Of a DNA stretch of 64,000 nt, positions 50,826 to 60,989 are shown one piece after another. The translations under genes were made by a program, and so were the position numbers. How positions within the stretch are numbered: the first letter of the stretch is position 1; every line of letters starts with the position of its first letter. The notes beneath the pieces were generated by a model. It saw nothing but the letters and a program-made list of their open reading frames with translations, had not been told where the DNA came from and did not search any database. Origin of the DNA: Amantichitinum ursilacus (GTDB taxonomy: Bacteria; Pseudomonadota; Gammaproteobacteria; Burkholderiales; Chitinibacteraceae); contig NZ_LAQT01000010.1 of the NCBI RefSeq assembly GCF_001294205.1, positions 124,001 through 188,000 on the forward strand, in the 5' to 3' direction.

Positions 50826-53363
50826 ATGACATCATCGAATCAAAGCGTGGAGCTGCTGGCTCCGCTGTCCGGTCTTTTCGTCCCTCTCGAAACCGTGCCC
50901 GATCCGGTTTTCGCGCAGAAAATGGTCGGTGATGGCGTTTCCATCGACCCGACCTCGAATACCCTGCTGGCCCCTGCCGCCGGCACCATCACGCAGGTGA
51001 CCGCAACCAGCCACGCGCTGACGCTGACCACCGAGCAAGGTCTGCAAGTGCTGCTGCATATCGGCCTTGATACCGTGATGCTCAAGGGCGAAGGCTTTCG
51101 CATGCTGGTTGCAGAAGGCCAGAAAGTGGCGGCTGGCCAGGCGTTGGTTGAATTCGATGATCAGATCATTAGCGCACGCGGCAAAAGCACCCTGACCGAA
51201 ATGGTGATCGCCAATGGCGACCTCGTTACCTCGATGACACCCGCCCGTGGCTTTGCCCATGCCGGCAAAACCGTGGCGCTGACCGTCAATCTGGTGGCCA
51301 CCGCAGCCCAGGCCAATGCCGCCGCAGTGGCCGACAGCGCCCTGTCCGACCTCATCGTCATCCCCAACCCCACCGGCTTGCATGCGCGCCCGGCGGCGGT
51401 GCTGGCCAATATGGCCAAAACTTTTACCTCCGACATCAAACTGGTGCGTAACGGTGAAGAATCGAATGCCAAATCGGTGGTCGGCATCATGGGCCTCGAA
51501 GTGCAACACGGCGACGAGATCCGCGTTAAGGCCACCGGCCCCGATGCCGCCCAGGCCATCAAGGCGCTGGCGGAGCTGATCCGCTCTGGCTGTGGCGAAG
51601 AATGTGGCGCGCCTGCCTCGGCTGCCGCCGCCCAGGCTGTCGCCACGCCGCGCCCGGCGCCCAAACCGCAATCCACTGATCCGAACACCCTGCTGGGCGT
51701 GTCCGCCTCGCCGGGTCTGGCGGTCGGCCAGATTTTCCAGGTACGCCAGGAAGTCATCGAAGTGCGTGAAGCCGGTGATGACGCCCAACTGGAACGTCGT
51801 CGTCTGGATGAAGCGTTGAAAGAAGCGCGTACCCAGCTCGAGACGCTGAAAGGCGAAATCAGCGACGCCAACAAGGCCGAGATTTTTGCCGCGCATCAAG
51901 AACTGCTGGCTGATCCCGAACTGCTCGATCTGGCGATTTCCGGCATCTCCGGCGGCAAGAGCGCCCCGTTTGCCTGGCGCGCCGCCTTTACCGCGTACGC
52001 TGAGAAGTTGGCGCGTCTGAAAAACGAAGTGCTGGCGGGCCGCGCCAATGACATCCGCGATGTGGGCCGCCGCGTGCTGCGTCTGCTGACTGGCGTTAAA
52101 GAAGCCGCGCTGCAGGTGCCGGAAAACGCGATTCTGATCGCCGAAGACCTCACGCCATCCGATACCGCCAGCCTGGATCGCAACCGTGTGCTGGGTTTCT
52201 GCACCACCGGTGGTGGCGCAACCAGCCACGTGGCCATCCTGGCGCGTTCGCTCAATATTCCGGCGATTTGCGGCATTGAAGAAGCGGCGCTGCAACTGGT
52301 TGATGGCACGACCGTGATTCTGGATGGCACCCGCGGTTCGCTGCGCAAAAACCCGTCCGACGTCGAAGTACAAGGCATCCGTGACCGCCAGGCCACCATG
52401 GCCGCGCGACGCGCCGAAGAACTGGCCGCTGCCGAGCTGCCTGCCGTGACTACCGATGGCGTGCATATCGAAGTGGTCGCCAATATTGGCGGCCTGACCG
52501 ATGCGCAAGTGTCGGTCAAGCTGGGCGGCGAAGGTGTCGGCCTGCTGCGTTCCGAATTCCTTTATCTGGAGCGCACCAACGCGCCGGACGAAGCCGAACA
52601 AACCGCGATCTATAGCGACATCGCCAAGGCGCTGGGCACCGAACGGACCCTGGTGGTACGTACGCTGGATGTCGGCGGCGACAAGCCCTTGCCGTATCTG
52701 CCGATGCCGGCGGAGGAAAACCCGTTCCTGGGCGTGCGCGGCATTCGTCTGTGCCTGGCAGCGCCCGAAATGTTCCGCACGCAAATCCGCGCCATCCTGC
52801 GCGCAGCGCCGTACAGCAAGCTGCACATTATGTTTCCGATGATTGCCTCGCTGGAAGAAGTGCGCGAAGCCAAACAGATGGTCGCGGAAGAAAAAGCCGC
52901 GCTGGGCGTCAGCGCGGACGTCAAGGTGGGCATCATGGTCGAAGTGCCTTCGACCGCCGTGATGTCCGAAATCTTTGCGCGCGAAGTCGATTTCTTCTCG
53001 ATCGGCACCAACGATCTGACCCAGTACACGCTGGCGATGGACCGTGGTCACCCCAAACTGGCGCGTCAGGCCGATGCATTGCACCCCGGTGTATTGCGCC
53101 TGATCGCCATGACCGTCAAAGGCGCTCACGCTCACGGCAAGTGGGTTGGCGTCTGCGGCGGTATTGCGTCCGATCCACTGGCGGTACCGGTATTGCTGGG
53201 TATTGGCGTGGACGAACTATCGGTCAGCGTTCCTGCCATCCCGGCCATCAAGGCCATGGTGCGCAAGATGAACAAGGCCGATTGCGTCAAGCTTGCAAGC
53301 GAAGTGCTGCAAATGGGTACGGTGGCGGAAGTCCGCGCCCGGCTGACCAAACTAGCCGAGTGA
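50826..53363 (+). CDS. PTS multiphosphoryl transfer protein EIIA(Glc)-HPr-EI
   Basis: An 845-residue fusion giving all soluble PTS steps for one sugar. Domains: EIIA of the glucose type (about 1-155) with His63 and His78 in 'LLHIGLDT'; HPr (about 165-250) with His186 in 'NPTGLHARPAAV' and Ser in 'NAKSVVGIMGL'; EI (about 285-845) with His468 in 'TTGGGATSHVAILARSL' and the PEP site 'DVGGDKPLPYLPM'. Neighbouring EIIBC lacks EIIA, so this protein should phosphorylate it; GlcNAc or glucose is the likely sugar. TTGAGG precedes the ATG. Confidence 0.94.
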   Translation: MTSSNQSVELLAPLSGLFVPLETVPDPVFAQKMVGDGVSIDPTSNTLLAPAAGTITQVTATSHALTLTTEQGLQVLLHIGLDTVMLKGEGFRMLVAEGQKVAAGQALVEFDDQIISARGKSTLTEMVIANGDLVTSMTPARGFAHAGKTVALTVNLVATAAQANAAAVADSALSDLIVIPNPTGLHARPAAVLANMAKTFTSDIKLVRNGEESNAKSVVGIMGLEVQHGDEIRVKATGPDAAQAIKALAELIRSGCGEECGAPASAAAAQAVATPRPAPKPQSTDPNTLLGVSASPGLAVGQIFQVRQEVIEVREAGDDAQLERRRLDEALKEARTQLETLKGEISDANKAEIFAAHQELLADPELLDLAISGISGGKSAPFAWRAAFTAYAEKLARLKNEVLAGRANDIRDVGRRVLRLLTGVKEAALQVPENAILIAEDLTPSDTASLDRNRVLGFCTTGGGATSHVAILARSLNIPAICGIEEAALQLVDGTTVILDGTRGSLRKNPSDVEVQGIRDRQATMAARRAEELAAAELPAVTTDGVHIEVVANIGGLTDAQVSVKLGGEGVGLLRSEFLYLERTNAPDEAEQTAIYSDIAKALGTERTLVVRTLDVGGDKPLPYLPMPAEENPFLGVRGIRLCLAAPEMFRTQIRAILRAAPYSKLHIMFPMIASLEEVREAKQMVAEEKAALGVSADVKVGIMVEVPSTAVMSEIFAREVDFFSIGTNDLTQYTLAMDRGHPKLARQADALHPGVLRLIAMTVKGAHAHGKWVGVCGGIASDPLAVPVLLGIGVDELSVSVPAIPAIKAMVRKMNKADCVKLASEVLQMGTVAEVRARLTKLAE

Positions 53364-53421
53364 CCGCCTTGGCGTAACCCGGTGTGGCGCAAATGTACTT
53401 GGGCTGCACCGGTTACGTGAA

Positions 53422-53451
53422 TTGTTACGTCAGCGAAGGGCCGTTTATAAA
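53422..53451 (+). promoter_or_regulatory. Possible sigma70 promoter of the EIIBC gene
   Basis: TTGTTA, 18-nt spacer, TATAAA, about 145 nt before the EIIBC start, in the 233-bp gap that also holds a stem GTAACC...GGTTAC (about 53374-53417) and AAACAC/GTGTTTTT. Confidence 0.4.
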
Positions 53452-53596
53452 GCGGACAACGTATTCAGCACTGCGTGCCATGAAGAGCAGAATCCGGCCT
53501 GGAAAACACACCGTGTTTTTGAAATAACAAAACAGGGTTAATGCGTAAGCCGCCTCAAGCGGTCCGACATTCACCCATGGGCAAGGAAAAGCGATC

Positions 53597-55168
53597 ATGT
53601 TTAAACAAGCGTTCGCCGTTCTGCAAAAGATCGGTAAGGCGTTGATGCTCCCCGTGGCGGTTTTGCCCGTCGCCGGGTTGCTGCTGGGTATTGGTAGTTC
53701 CAACTTCGGGTTTATCCCCGCTGTCGTCAATCAGATCATGGCCGCCGGTGGGGGCGCCATTTTCGGTAACCTCCCCATTATCTTCGCAGTCGGCGTGGCG
53801 CTGGGTCTGGCCAACAATGACGGCGTGGCCGCGATTGCGGCCGTGGTTGGCTTTGTAGTAATGGTGGCCACCATGGGCGTAATGGCGGGTGTCTTCGGCA
53901 TCACGCCAGCCATGGTGCTGGGCATGAAGTCGATGGAAACCGGTGTATTCGGCGGCATTATCATCGGCGCCGTGGCCGCATCGTTGTTCAACCGCTATTA
54001 CCGGATCGAGCTGCCGCCGTACCTGGGCTTCTTCTCCGGCAAGCGCTTTGTGCCTATCGTCACCGGTATCGCCGCCATTTTTGTCGGCGTGATCCTGTCG
54101 GTGATCTGGCCGCCGGTCCAGCACGGTATCGATGTGTTCTCGCATTGGGCCGCCGCCAGCGATCCGCGCACTGCTGCCACCGTCTACGGCTTTATCGAGC
54201 GTCTGCTGATTCCGTTTGGTCTGCACCATATCTGGAACGTGCCGTTCTTCTTCGAGATCGGTTCCTTCCCGCACAATGGCGAGATCATCCACGGCGATAT
54301 CAACCGCTTCTTTGCCGGTGATCCTACCGCCGGTATCTTGTCGGGTGCGTTCCTGTTCAAGATGTTTGGTCTGCCTGCCGCCGCGATTGCAATGTGGCAC
54401 ACCGCCAAGCCGGAAAAACGCGTCATGGTGGGCGGTATCATGATTTCCGCCGCGCTGACCTCGTTCCTGACCGGTATTACCGAGCCGATCGAGTTCTCGT
54501 TCCTGTTCGTCGCGCCGGTGCTGTACGCCATTCACGCGGTGCTGGCTGCTTCCACGCAGTTTGTGGCCAACACGCTGGATATGCACATGGGCTTCACCTT
54601 CTCGCAAGGTGGCATCGACTTTGTGCTGTTCAACGTACTGGGCAAAAACGCGCAACACTGGGCGTACACGCTGATCCTCGGCCCGATTTATGCCGTGGTT
54701 TACTACAGCGTGTTCCGCTTTGTGATCGTCAAGTTCAACCTCAAAACGCCGGGTCGTGAAGATGACGAAGTGCCGGCCGCTGTGGTGGCTGCGCCTGCAC
54801 CGGTTGCGACTCCCGTGGTCGGTGGCATAGCCCCGGTTGCTGCTGCTGTCGCTGCTCCTGTGGCACATGGCGAACCGGCCAATGACGAAGTCAGCGCCGC
54901 GCTGGCCCGTTCTGATCCGCGTTTTGATCGTGCCAACAAGCTGGTCGGCGCGTTCGGCGGTCCGGAAAACATCACCGGCCTCGATGCGTGTATCACGCGT
55001 CTGCGTGTGGCCGTGGCTGATCCGGCCAAGGTTGACCAGGGCAAACTCAAAGGTCTGGGCGCTGCGGGCGTGATGGTCGTAGGTTCGGGCGTACAGGCGG
55101 TATTCGGCACCAAATCGGATAACTACAAGACCGATATGGACGAATACCTGAAAAAGGGTGGTCGCTAA
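53597..55168 (+). CDS. nagE: PTS EIIBC permease, N-acetylglucosamine (or glucose) type
   Basis: A 523-residue sugar permease. The EIIC part (about 1-390) has some ten membrane segments, '[36 protein letters not shown]', '[22 protein letters not shown]' and '[20 protein letters not shown]'. After a Pro/Ala/Val-rich linker comes EIIB with the phospho-Cys C465 in '[13 protein letters not shown]'. EIIA is missing here and supplied by the upstream fusion protein. '[26 protein letters not shown]' favours NagE over PtsG, but glucose is possible. Confidence 0.85.
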   Translation: MFKQAFAVLQKIGKALMLPVAVLPVAGLLLGIGSSNFGFIPAVVNQIMAAGGGAIFGNLPIIFAVGVALGLANNDGVAAIAAVVGFVVMVATMGVMAGVFGITPAMVLGMKSMETGVFGGIIIGAVAASLFNRYYRIELPPYLGFFSGKRFVPIVTGIAAIFVGVILSVIWPPVQHGIDVFSHWAAASDPRTAATVYGFIERLLIPFGLHHIWNVPFFFEIGSFPHNGEIIHGDINRFFAGDPTAGILSGAFLFKMFGLPAAAIAMWHTAKPEKRVMVGGIMISAALTSFLTGITEPIEFSFLFVAPVLYAIHAVLAASTQFVANTLDMHMGFTFSQGGIDFVLFNVLGKNAQHWAYTLILGPIYAVVYYSVFRFVIVKFNLKTPGREDDEVPAAVVAAPAPVATPVVGGIAPVAAAVAAPVAHGEPANDEVSAALARSDPRFDRANKLVGAFGGPENITGLDACITRLRVAVADPAKVDQGKLKGLGAAGVMVVGSGVQAVFGTKSDNYKTDMDEYLKKGGR

Positions 55169-55247
55169 GCCGATCACTGCCTCAAGCAAATATCCAGCTT
55201 GAGTCGTCCGCAAAATGCGCTACAGTGCGCTGATGCGGTCACCGCAA

Positions 55248-55283
55248 GAACGGGTGCACAGCAATGTGCGCCCGTTTTTTTAT
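55248..55283 (+). terminator. Terminator after the EIIBC gene
   Basis: AACGGGTGCACA, loop GCAA, TGTGCGCCCGTT followed by TTTTTTATTT. Strong stem with T-run, 80 nt after the stop. Confidence 0.92.
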
Positions 55284-55302
55284 TTCTGGCAGGAGGAGCA
55301 AC

Positions 55303-55530
55303 GTGGACCATCATCGTTTGTATCGCAGTGAAGATAACCGCTGGATTTCCGGCGTGCTGGGTGGCGTCGGCGAATATCTGGGCATCAGCGCTGACAAATT
55401 GCGCCTGGTGTATGTGGTGCTGGCGCTGTTCTCGTTTGGTTTTCCGTGCCTGATCCTGTATCTGGTGCTGTGGTTTCTGATGCCGCTGGAGCCCGTTATC
55501 CGCAGCGGCCGCGTGCACGATCAGGTCTAG
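55303..55530 (+). CDS. PspC-domain membrane protein
   Basis: A 75-residue protein made of one PspC domain: 'RLYRSEDNRWISGVLGGVGEYLGISADKLRLVYVVLALFSFGFPCLILYLVLWFLMP', with one to two membrane helices. It starts with GTG 55303 behind a perfect AGGAGG-type site. In E. coli PspC takes part in the phage-shock response; no psp genes are close, so the role is unclear. The terminator just upstream isolates it from the PTS genes. Confidence 0.88.
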   Translation: MDHHRLYRSEDNRWISGVLGGVGEYLGISADKLRLVYVVLALFSFGFPCLILYLVLWFLMPLEPVIRSGRVHDQV

Positions 55531-55603
55531 GCCACGCATCCTGCGCTGCATGGGCGGCGGCTTTGCGGTAAGGTGATGCCGCTCGCCAAACCAAACGCCG
55601 CCC

Positions 55604-56866
55604 ATGACCGCACCCGACTGGAAACAACTGTTATTTACCCGCCGCATGGGCGTCTGTCTGCTCAGCGGCTTCAGCTCCGGTCTGCCGCTGTACATCCTCA
55701 TCAACCTGGTGCCGGCGTGGCTCAAATCCGAACACGTCGATCTGAAAGCCATCGGTTTTTTTGCGCTGATCCAGTTTCCATATACCTGGAAATTTATCTG
55801 GTCGCCGTTCATGGACCGCTTCTCGATCCCGCGATTGGGCCGGCGGCGCGGCTGGATGCTGATCACGCAACTGGTATTGCTGGCGGCCATTGCCGCCTTC
55901 GGCCTGTTCAGCCCGCTGGATGGCCTGAGCGCGATTGCCACGTTGGCCAGCCTGGTCGCATTTTTCAGCGCCAGCCAGGACATCGTGCTGGACGCCTATC
56001 GCCGCGAAATCCTGGCCGAAACCGAACTCGGCCTCGGCAACTCCGTATTCGTTAACGCCTACCGCCTGGCCAGCCTGGTGCCCGGATCGCTCTCGCTGAT
56101 TCTGGCTGACCATCTGCCGTGGTCGCAGGTGTTTTTGCTGACCGCTGTGTTTATGCTGCCCGGCCTGTTGCTGACCGCCTTGGTACGCGAACCCGCGCTG
56201 AGCAAACCACCGGCCACGTTGCAAGAAGCCGTCGTGGAGCCGTTCCACGAGTTCTTTAGCCGCCACGGCTGGCACAGCGCCCTGGTGATCCTGGGCTTTA
56301 TCTTTTTGTACAAACTGGGAGATAGCATGGCCACTGCGCTGGCGACGCCGTTCTATCTGGACCTCGGCTTTAGCAAAAGCCAGATTGGGCTCGTGGCCAA
56401 GCATGCCGCATTGTGGCCCGCCATCATCGGCGGTTTGCTGGGCGGTATCTGGATGATCAAGCTGGGCATCAACCGCGCGCTGTGGTTGTTTGGCATAGTC
56501 CAGGTGACTTCGATTCTGGGATTTGCCTGGTTGGCCAGCCAGGGCGCCAATCCCGGCGCGCTGGCGCTGGTGATCGGCTTTGAGGCACTCGGCGTCGGTC
56601 TCGGAACAGCGGCGTTTACCGCGTATATCGCGCGCACCACGCACCCGCGTTATACCGCCACGCAGTACGCCCTGTTCACCAGCCTGGCCGCGGTGCCGCG
56701 CACCCTTTTCAATGCGTTTACCGGCGTGCTGGTTGAACATCTGGGCTGGCAGAATTTCTTTCTGCTGTGTACCGCGCTGGCCTTGCCGGGCATGTTGCTG
56801 CTGTTCAAGGTGGCGCCGTGGTCCGAGCCGGTGCCGCAAACCACTGCGCCCGCCGCGCCGCATTGA
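55604..56866 (+). CDS. ampG: AmpG-like muropeptide transporter (MFS)
   Basis: A 420-residue transporter with about 12 membrane segments. 'FSSGLPLYILINLVPAWLKSEHVDLKAIGFFALIQFPYTWKFIWSPFMDRF', 'RRRGWMLITQ', 'SASQDIVLDAYRREIL' and 'LYKLGDSMATALATPFYLDLGFSKSQIGLVAK' are AmpG signatures. AmpG imports GlcNAc-anhydroMurNAc peptides for cell wall recycling. It is followed by a short gap and convergent galM. Confidence 0.92.
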   Translation: MTAPDWKQLLFTRRMGVCLLSGFSSGLPLYILINLVPAWLKSEHVDLKAIGFFALIQFPYTWKFIWSPFMDRFSIPRLGRRRGWMLITQLVLLAAIAAFGLFSPLDGLSAIATLASLVAFFSASQDIVLDAYRREILAETELGLGNSVFVNAYRLASLVPGSLSLILADHLPWSQVFLLTAVFMLPGLLLTALVREPALSKPPATLQEAVVEPFHEFFSRHGWHSALVILGFIFLYKLGDSMATALATPFYLDLGFSKSQIGLVAKHAALWPAIIGGLLGGIWMIKLGINRALWLFGIVQVTSILGFAWLASQGANPGALALVIGFEALGVGLGTAAFTAYIARTTHPRYTATQYALFTSLAAVPRTLFNAFTGVLVEHLGWQNFFLLCTALALPGMLLLFKVAPWSEPVPQTTAPAAPH

Positions 56867-56890
56867 TTGCCGCGCAGCCGGTCTCGCGGT

Positions 56891-57919
56891 TTAACGGCGC
56901 ACGGTCATCTGGTAGGTGGTGGTTTGCCGATAGATTTTGCCGGGCCGCAGAATCACGCTTTCGGCTTCTTCGCTGTTGATCTGGTTGGGAAAGCACTCGG
57001 CTTCCAGGCACACGCCATCCTGGTTATGCCAGGCGCGTCTGCCCACCACGCCTTCCAGATAATTGCCGGTGTACAGCTGCAGCCCGCGTTCGGTGGTGGC
57101 CACTTTCAGCTCGCGGCCACTGGCCGGGTCATACACGCTGGCGGCTTCGCGCAGTGATCCCGCCTGGCCTTGCACCACATAGCAATGGTCAAAGCCTTTG
57201 GCCAGCGTCAGCTGTTCCTCCGGCCATGCCAGCCGCGCGCCCATTGGTGCGGGCGTGCGGAAGTCAAACGCGCTGCCTGCCACCGGCACATGCGCGACCG
57301 GTATCGATTGCTCATCAATGGCCAGAAACTCATCGGCGTTCAGACGCAGAATATGGTCGCGGATATCGGCTTCGCCGCCGGACAGATTGAAATACGCGTG
57401 GTTGGTTAGATTGATAGGCGTCGGCGCATCGGTGGCGGCGGCATAGGCGATGGTCAGCACGCCCTCATCATCCAGCCGGTAATCGACCTCAATGCGCAAA
57501 TTGCCGGGAAAGCCTCCCGCGCCGTCCGGCGACAGCAGGCTAAGCCGCAGCGAATCAGGCGAGACATGCGCCGTCCACGCCTGATTGTGGAAACCGGCAA
57601 AACCGCCGTGCAGATGGTTATTACCCTCGTTGGCGTCCAGTTCAAATTCCTGACCATCGATATTGCAACGCGCGCCTTTGATGCGATTGGCCCAACGCCC
57701 GGCAATGCTGCCAAAAAAGCCAGTACCCTGGAGATAACCGGCCGCATCGGCGTGCCCTAACAACACATCGGCCATGCGCCCGCTGCGGTCAGGGGCAAAC
57801 CACGACACCAGCGACGCGCCGATATCAGTAATAACAACGCGCATATCGTGCGAATTGCGCAGGGTAAACAACGTGGCGCCGTTGTCCCAAGGGGTGGACT
57901 GGATAGGCAGCATGGGCAT
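56891..57919 (-). CDS. galM: Aldose 1-epimerase
   Basis: Mutarotase of about 342 residues that interconverts alpha and beta aldoses. 'HLHGGFAGFHNQAW' carries the catalytic His, 'NLTNHAYFNLSG' the second His, 'LQLYTGNYLEG' and a late Glu in 'GVCLEAECFPNQIN' the base. ATG 57919 with GGAG 14 nt upstream is chosen over 57913; the longer frame is not similar. It follows xylR on the same strand, so it likely serves xylose or a pentose here. Confidence 0.9.
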   Translation of the reverse strand: MPMLPIQSTPWDNGATLFTLRNSHDMRVVITDIGASLVSWFAPDRSGRMADVLLGHADAAGYLQGTGFFGSIAGRWANRIKGARCNIDGQEFELDANEGNNHLHGGFAGFHNQAWTAHVSPDSLRLSLLSPDGAGGFPGNLRIEVDYRLDDEGVLTIAYAAATDAPTPINLTNHAYFNLSGGEADIRDHILRLNADEFLAIDEQSIPVAHVPVAGSAFDFRTPAPMGARLAWPEEQLTLAKGFDHCYVVQGQAGSLREAASVYDPASGRELKVATTERGLQLYTGNYLEGVVGRRAWHNQDGVCLEAECFPNQINSEEAESVILRPGKIYRQTTTYQMTVRR

Positions 57920-58050
57920 AGAAAAAGATGAACTCCGCAGACGTGGCAGCCCGGGCAGGCCGCCAGACGCAAGCATTGCAGAACCGATGCAGCGCAGCAA
58001 TTGCAGAATTGCGCGAGGTGGTTTGCGTTATTAGTCAGAGGCCGTATTTA

Positions 58051-59235
58051 TTACTGATTATCGACGGTCGCCGCGCCTTGCTCACGCTCCGCGTATTCGC
58101 GCGGCGTGCAGCCCAGTTCGCGTTTGAACACCGCATGCATGTATTGCAGCGAGGTAAAGCCGCAGCGGATAGCGATATCACTGGTAGGGGCATCGCCGGT
58201 CACCAGCATTTCGCGGGCTTTTTCGAGTTTGAAATTGAGTATCTCCTGGTGCACGGTATAGCCCAGTTCGCGGCGGAAATAGCTTTCCAGCGAGGAGCGC
58301 GACACGCCCACGTAATCGGCCACCTGTTCGGTCTTGATCCCTTGGCAGGCGTACTGGCGGATGTAGTGGCGCGCCCGCATTACATAAGGGCTGGACAAGG
58401 GCTGATGCTGACTCGACGCCAATACATTGATGCCCACTGGCGGCACCAGAATCCGCGTCGCCCCCACGCGCGCGCCATGCAGCATCTGATGCAACAAGTG
58501 GGCGGCGGTGCGACCCATTTCTTCCGTCCCCTGGATCACCGAGCTGAGCGGAATGCGATTCAACGTGCGCGTGAGCGGGTCATTGTCGATGCCGATAATC
58601 GCCACTTCTTCGGGCACCGCGATGCCTGCGGCCAGGCACGCCTGCAGGACATGACGCGCCCGCGCATCGGTGACAGCGATAATGCCTACCGGTTTGGGCA
58701 GGCTGCGCAGCCATGCGCCCAGTTGTTCGCTGGCGCTGTTCCAGGCCAGCGGTGACGTCGCCAACCCGCGATTGATCATGCCGCTGGGGCCCACCAGCCG
58801 CGTAAACGCCAGCTCGCGCTGCTGCGCCCAGCGATTGGTCTCGGACACCGGCAAGCTGTACATGGCAAAGCGTGTCAGCCCCACATCGATCAGGTGGTCG
58901 TACGCCAGTTTCACCAGCTTGAGATTATCGGTAGCCACATACGGAATGCCGTCCGGATAGCCGTGCTCGTCCTGATACGAACTGCCCACCGCCACCACCG
59001 GCAACGGGCTTTTCGCCAGCGTTTCGGCCACGGCGGGGTCGTCAAAGTCGGCGATAATGCCATCGCCATCCCAATGTTCGATGCCATTGAGCCGGGCGCG
59101 GAAGTCTTCTTCCAGAAACAGATCCCACGCCACGCGCGTCGAGCCCAGGTAATCACCGATACCGGAGATCACTTCACGGTCGTAAATCTTGTTGGCGTTA
59201 AACAACAAGGCAATCCGGTGCGGCGAGCGGGACAT
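58051..59235 (-). CDS. xylR: Xylose-responsive transcriptional activator XylR
   Basis: A 394-residue regulator (E. coli 392) combining a LacI-like sugar-binding domain (about 1-285: 'IALLFNANKIYDREVISGIGDYL', 'VVAVGSSYQDEHGYPDGIPYVATDNLKLVKLAYDHLIDVG', 'AIIGIDNDPLTRTLNRIPLSSV') with a C-terminal AraC-type DNA-binding domain ('IKTEQVADYVGVSRSSLESYFRRELGYTVHQEIL', 'SDIAIRCGFTSLQYMHAVFKRELGCTPREYAE'). It is divergent from xylA; the 209-bp gap should hold its sites. AGGAAGGG precedes ATG 59235. Confidence 0.95.
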   Translation of the reverse strand: MSRSPHRIALLFNANKIYDREVISGIGDYLGSTRVAWDLFLEEDFRARLNGIEHWDGDGIIADFDDPAVAETLAKSPLPVVAVGSSYQDEHGYPDGIPYVATDNLKLVKLAYDHLIDVGLTRFAMYSLPVSETNRWAQQRELAFTRLVGPSGMINRGLATSPLAWNSASEQLGAWLRSLPKPVGIIAVTDARARHVLQACLAAGIAVPEEVAIIGIDNDPLTRTLNRIPLSSVIQGTEEMGRTAAHLLHQMLHGARVGATRILVPPVGINVLASSQHQPLSSPYVMRARHYIRQYACQGIKTEQVADYVGVSRSSLESYFRRELGYTVHQEILNFKLEKAREMLVTGDAPTSDIAIRCGFTSLQYMHAVFKRELGCTPREYAEREQGAATVDNQ

Positions 59236-59444
59236 GACAACCCTTCCTGAAGACAAGCACGGCGATACGCGCGTTACAAAAACGACGCTCAAAAATCTGA
59301 GGCTGATTCTAGGCCGGGCATGGCGACGACGAAACCACGTTGCCAATAAACGCTAGCCAGGCTGGCTGAATTCGTAATTGTTTAGCGGCGACTACACCGC
59401 CTAGCATTCGGGCCGTCAATGACCTGTTTATGTGGAGCCCGACC

Positions 59445-60764
59445 ATGGCCGATGTATTTGCCAATATCAGCAAGGTCCGTTTTGAAGGACCGGAAACCAA
59501 CAACCTGTACGCGTTCCGCCATTACGACCCGCAAGCCGTCGTGCTGGGCAAAACCATGGCCGAGCATCTGCGCATGGCCGCGTGCTACTGGCATACCTTT
59601 GTCTGGCCGGGTTCCGACGTATTTGGCCCTGGCGTCTTCCAGCGCCCGTGGTACCGCGACGGTGACGCCATCAACGTGGCGCGCGGCAAGGCTGACGCGG
59701 CGTTCGAGTTCTTCTCCAAACTGTCGATCCCGTTCTATACCTTCCACGACGCCGATGTGGTCAGCGAAGGCAATTCGATCCGTGATTACGTCGAAAACTT
59801 TGCGCACATGGTCGATTACCTCGAACAAAAGCAAAGCGAAACCGGCGTCAAACTGCTGTGGGGCACGGCCAACGCCTTCAGCCATCCGCGCTATGCGGCG
59901 GGCGCTTCCACCAACCCCAACCCCGACGTGTTTGCCTGGGCCGCTACGCAAGTGGTCAACGCCATGGGCGCCACGCATCGTTTGGGTGGCGCCAACTACG
60001 TACTGTGGGGCGGGCGTGAAGGCTACGAAACATTGCTCAACACCGACATGAAGCGTGAACGCGCCCAGATGGGCCGCTTTATGCAGATGGTGGTGGAGCA
60101 CAAGCACAAGATCGGCTTTAAAGGCACCATCCTGATCGAGCCCAAGCCGCAAGAACCCACCAAGCATCAATACGATTACGACACCGCCACCGTGCAGGGC
60201 TTTTTGCAGGCGTTTGGTCTGGAAAATGAAATCAAGGTCAATATCGAAGCCAACCACGCCACGCTGGCAGGCCATTCGTTTCAGCATGAAATCGCTACCG
60301 CATTTGCGCTGGGCGTATTTGGTTCGATTGACGCCAACCGCGGTGATCCGCAAAACGGCTGGGATACCGACCAGTTCCCGAACAGCGTTGAAGAAATGAC
60401 GCTGGCCATGTACGAAATCCTGAAGGGCGGCGGCTTTACCACCGGCGGGTTCAACTTTGACTCCAAAGTGCGCCGGCAAAGCAGCGACCTTGAAGACCTG
60501 TTCCTGGGCCATATCGGCGCCATGGACGTGCTGGCGCTCAGCCTGAAGCGTGCGGCCGCCATGGTGGAAAACGATGTGCTGGCGCAGAACAAAGCGCAGC
60601 GTTACGCCGGTTGGGATGGCGAGTTTGGCCGCGCCGTACTGGCCGGGCAGAAATCGCTGGACGAGGTGGCGCAATACGCGCTGCAACACAACCTGGCGCC
60701 GCAGCACGTGAGCGGCCGTCAGGAGCATCTTGAAAACGTGGTGAACCGCTTCGTCCACGGCTGA
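59445..60764 (+). CDS. xylA: Xylose isomerase
   Basis: A 439-residue enzyme (E. coli 440) turning D-xylose into D-xylulose. H101 and D104 lie in '[10 protein letters not shown]'; metal ligands in '[20 protein letters not shown]', '[21 protein letters not shown]', '[19 protein letters not shown]' and '[10 protein letters not shown]'. ATG 59445 with GGAG 7 nt upstream is used; ATG 59430 lacks a ribosome site. Confidence 0.97.
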   Translation: MADVFANISKVRFEGPETNNLYAFRHYDPQAVVLGKTMAEHLRMAACYWHTFVWPGSDVFGPGVFQRPWYRDGDAINVARGKADAAFEFFSKLSIPFYTFHDADVVSEGNSIRDYVENFAHMVDYLEQKQSETGVKLLWGTANAFSHPRYAAGASTNPNPDVFAWAATQVVNAMGATHRLGGANYVLWGGREGYETLLNTDMKRERAQMGRFMQMVVEHKHKIGFKGTILIEPKPQEPTKHQYDYDTATVQGFLQAFGLENEIKVNIEANHATLAGHSFQHEIATAFALGVFGSIDANRGDPQNGWDTDQFPNSVEEMTLAMYEILKGGGFTTGGFNFDSKVRRQSSDLEDLFLGHIGAMDVLALSLKRAAAMVENDVLAQNKAQRYAGWDGEFGRAVLAGQKSLDEVAQYALQHNLAPQHVSGRQEHLENVVNRFVHG

Positions 60765-60790
60765 TCAGGTTAGCTGAAATCAACGTAGTC

Positions 60791-60838
60791 ACAGCCCGAC
60801 CGGTGCGCTTGCGCGCACCGCTTGGGCTATTGGTTTTT
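60791..60838 (+). terminator. Hairpin after xylA
   Basis: AGCCC-GA-CGGTGCGC, tiny loop, GCGCACCG-CTT-GGGCT, then ATTGGTTTTT. It is in the 225-bp gap before xylB and may give partial termination so that xylA is made in excess. Confidence 0.65.
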
Positions 60839-60989
60839 CAGGCTTTTTTGCGATTTTTGTGCGTTGCTGGCGCGCATCGTTTCCGCCAAAAAACATAGCT
60901 GTGTTCGGCAGATTTTGTAATTGCTGCCGAAGCACTACAAGACCAACCTGTGCGGCATTCCAACGCGCCGTCGGGCACAGGGCAAAGCA

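Noticed and set aside
50832-53135. 767-codon open frame on the minus strand opposite the EIIA-HPr-EI gene
   Set aside because: It lies antisense to a clearly conserved three-domain PTS protein; its His/Gly/Arg-rich composition is typical of a shadow frame in GC-rich DNA.
53555-55213. 552-codon open frame on the minus strand opposite the EIIBC gene
   Set aside because: It is rich in His, Arg, Asp and Gly, has no recognisable domain and mirrors the permease codons.
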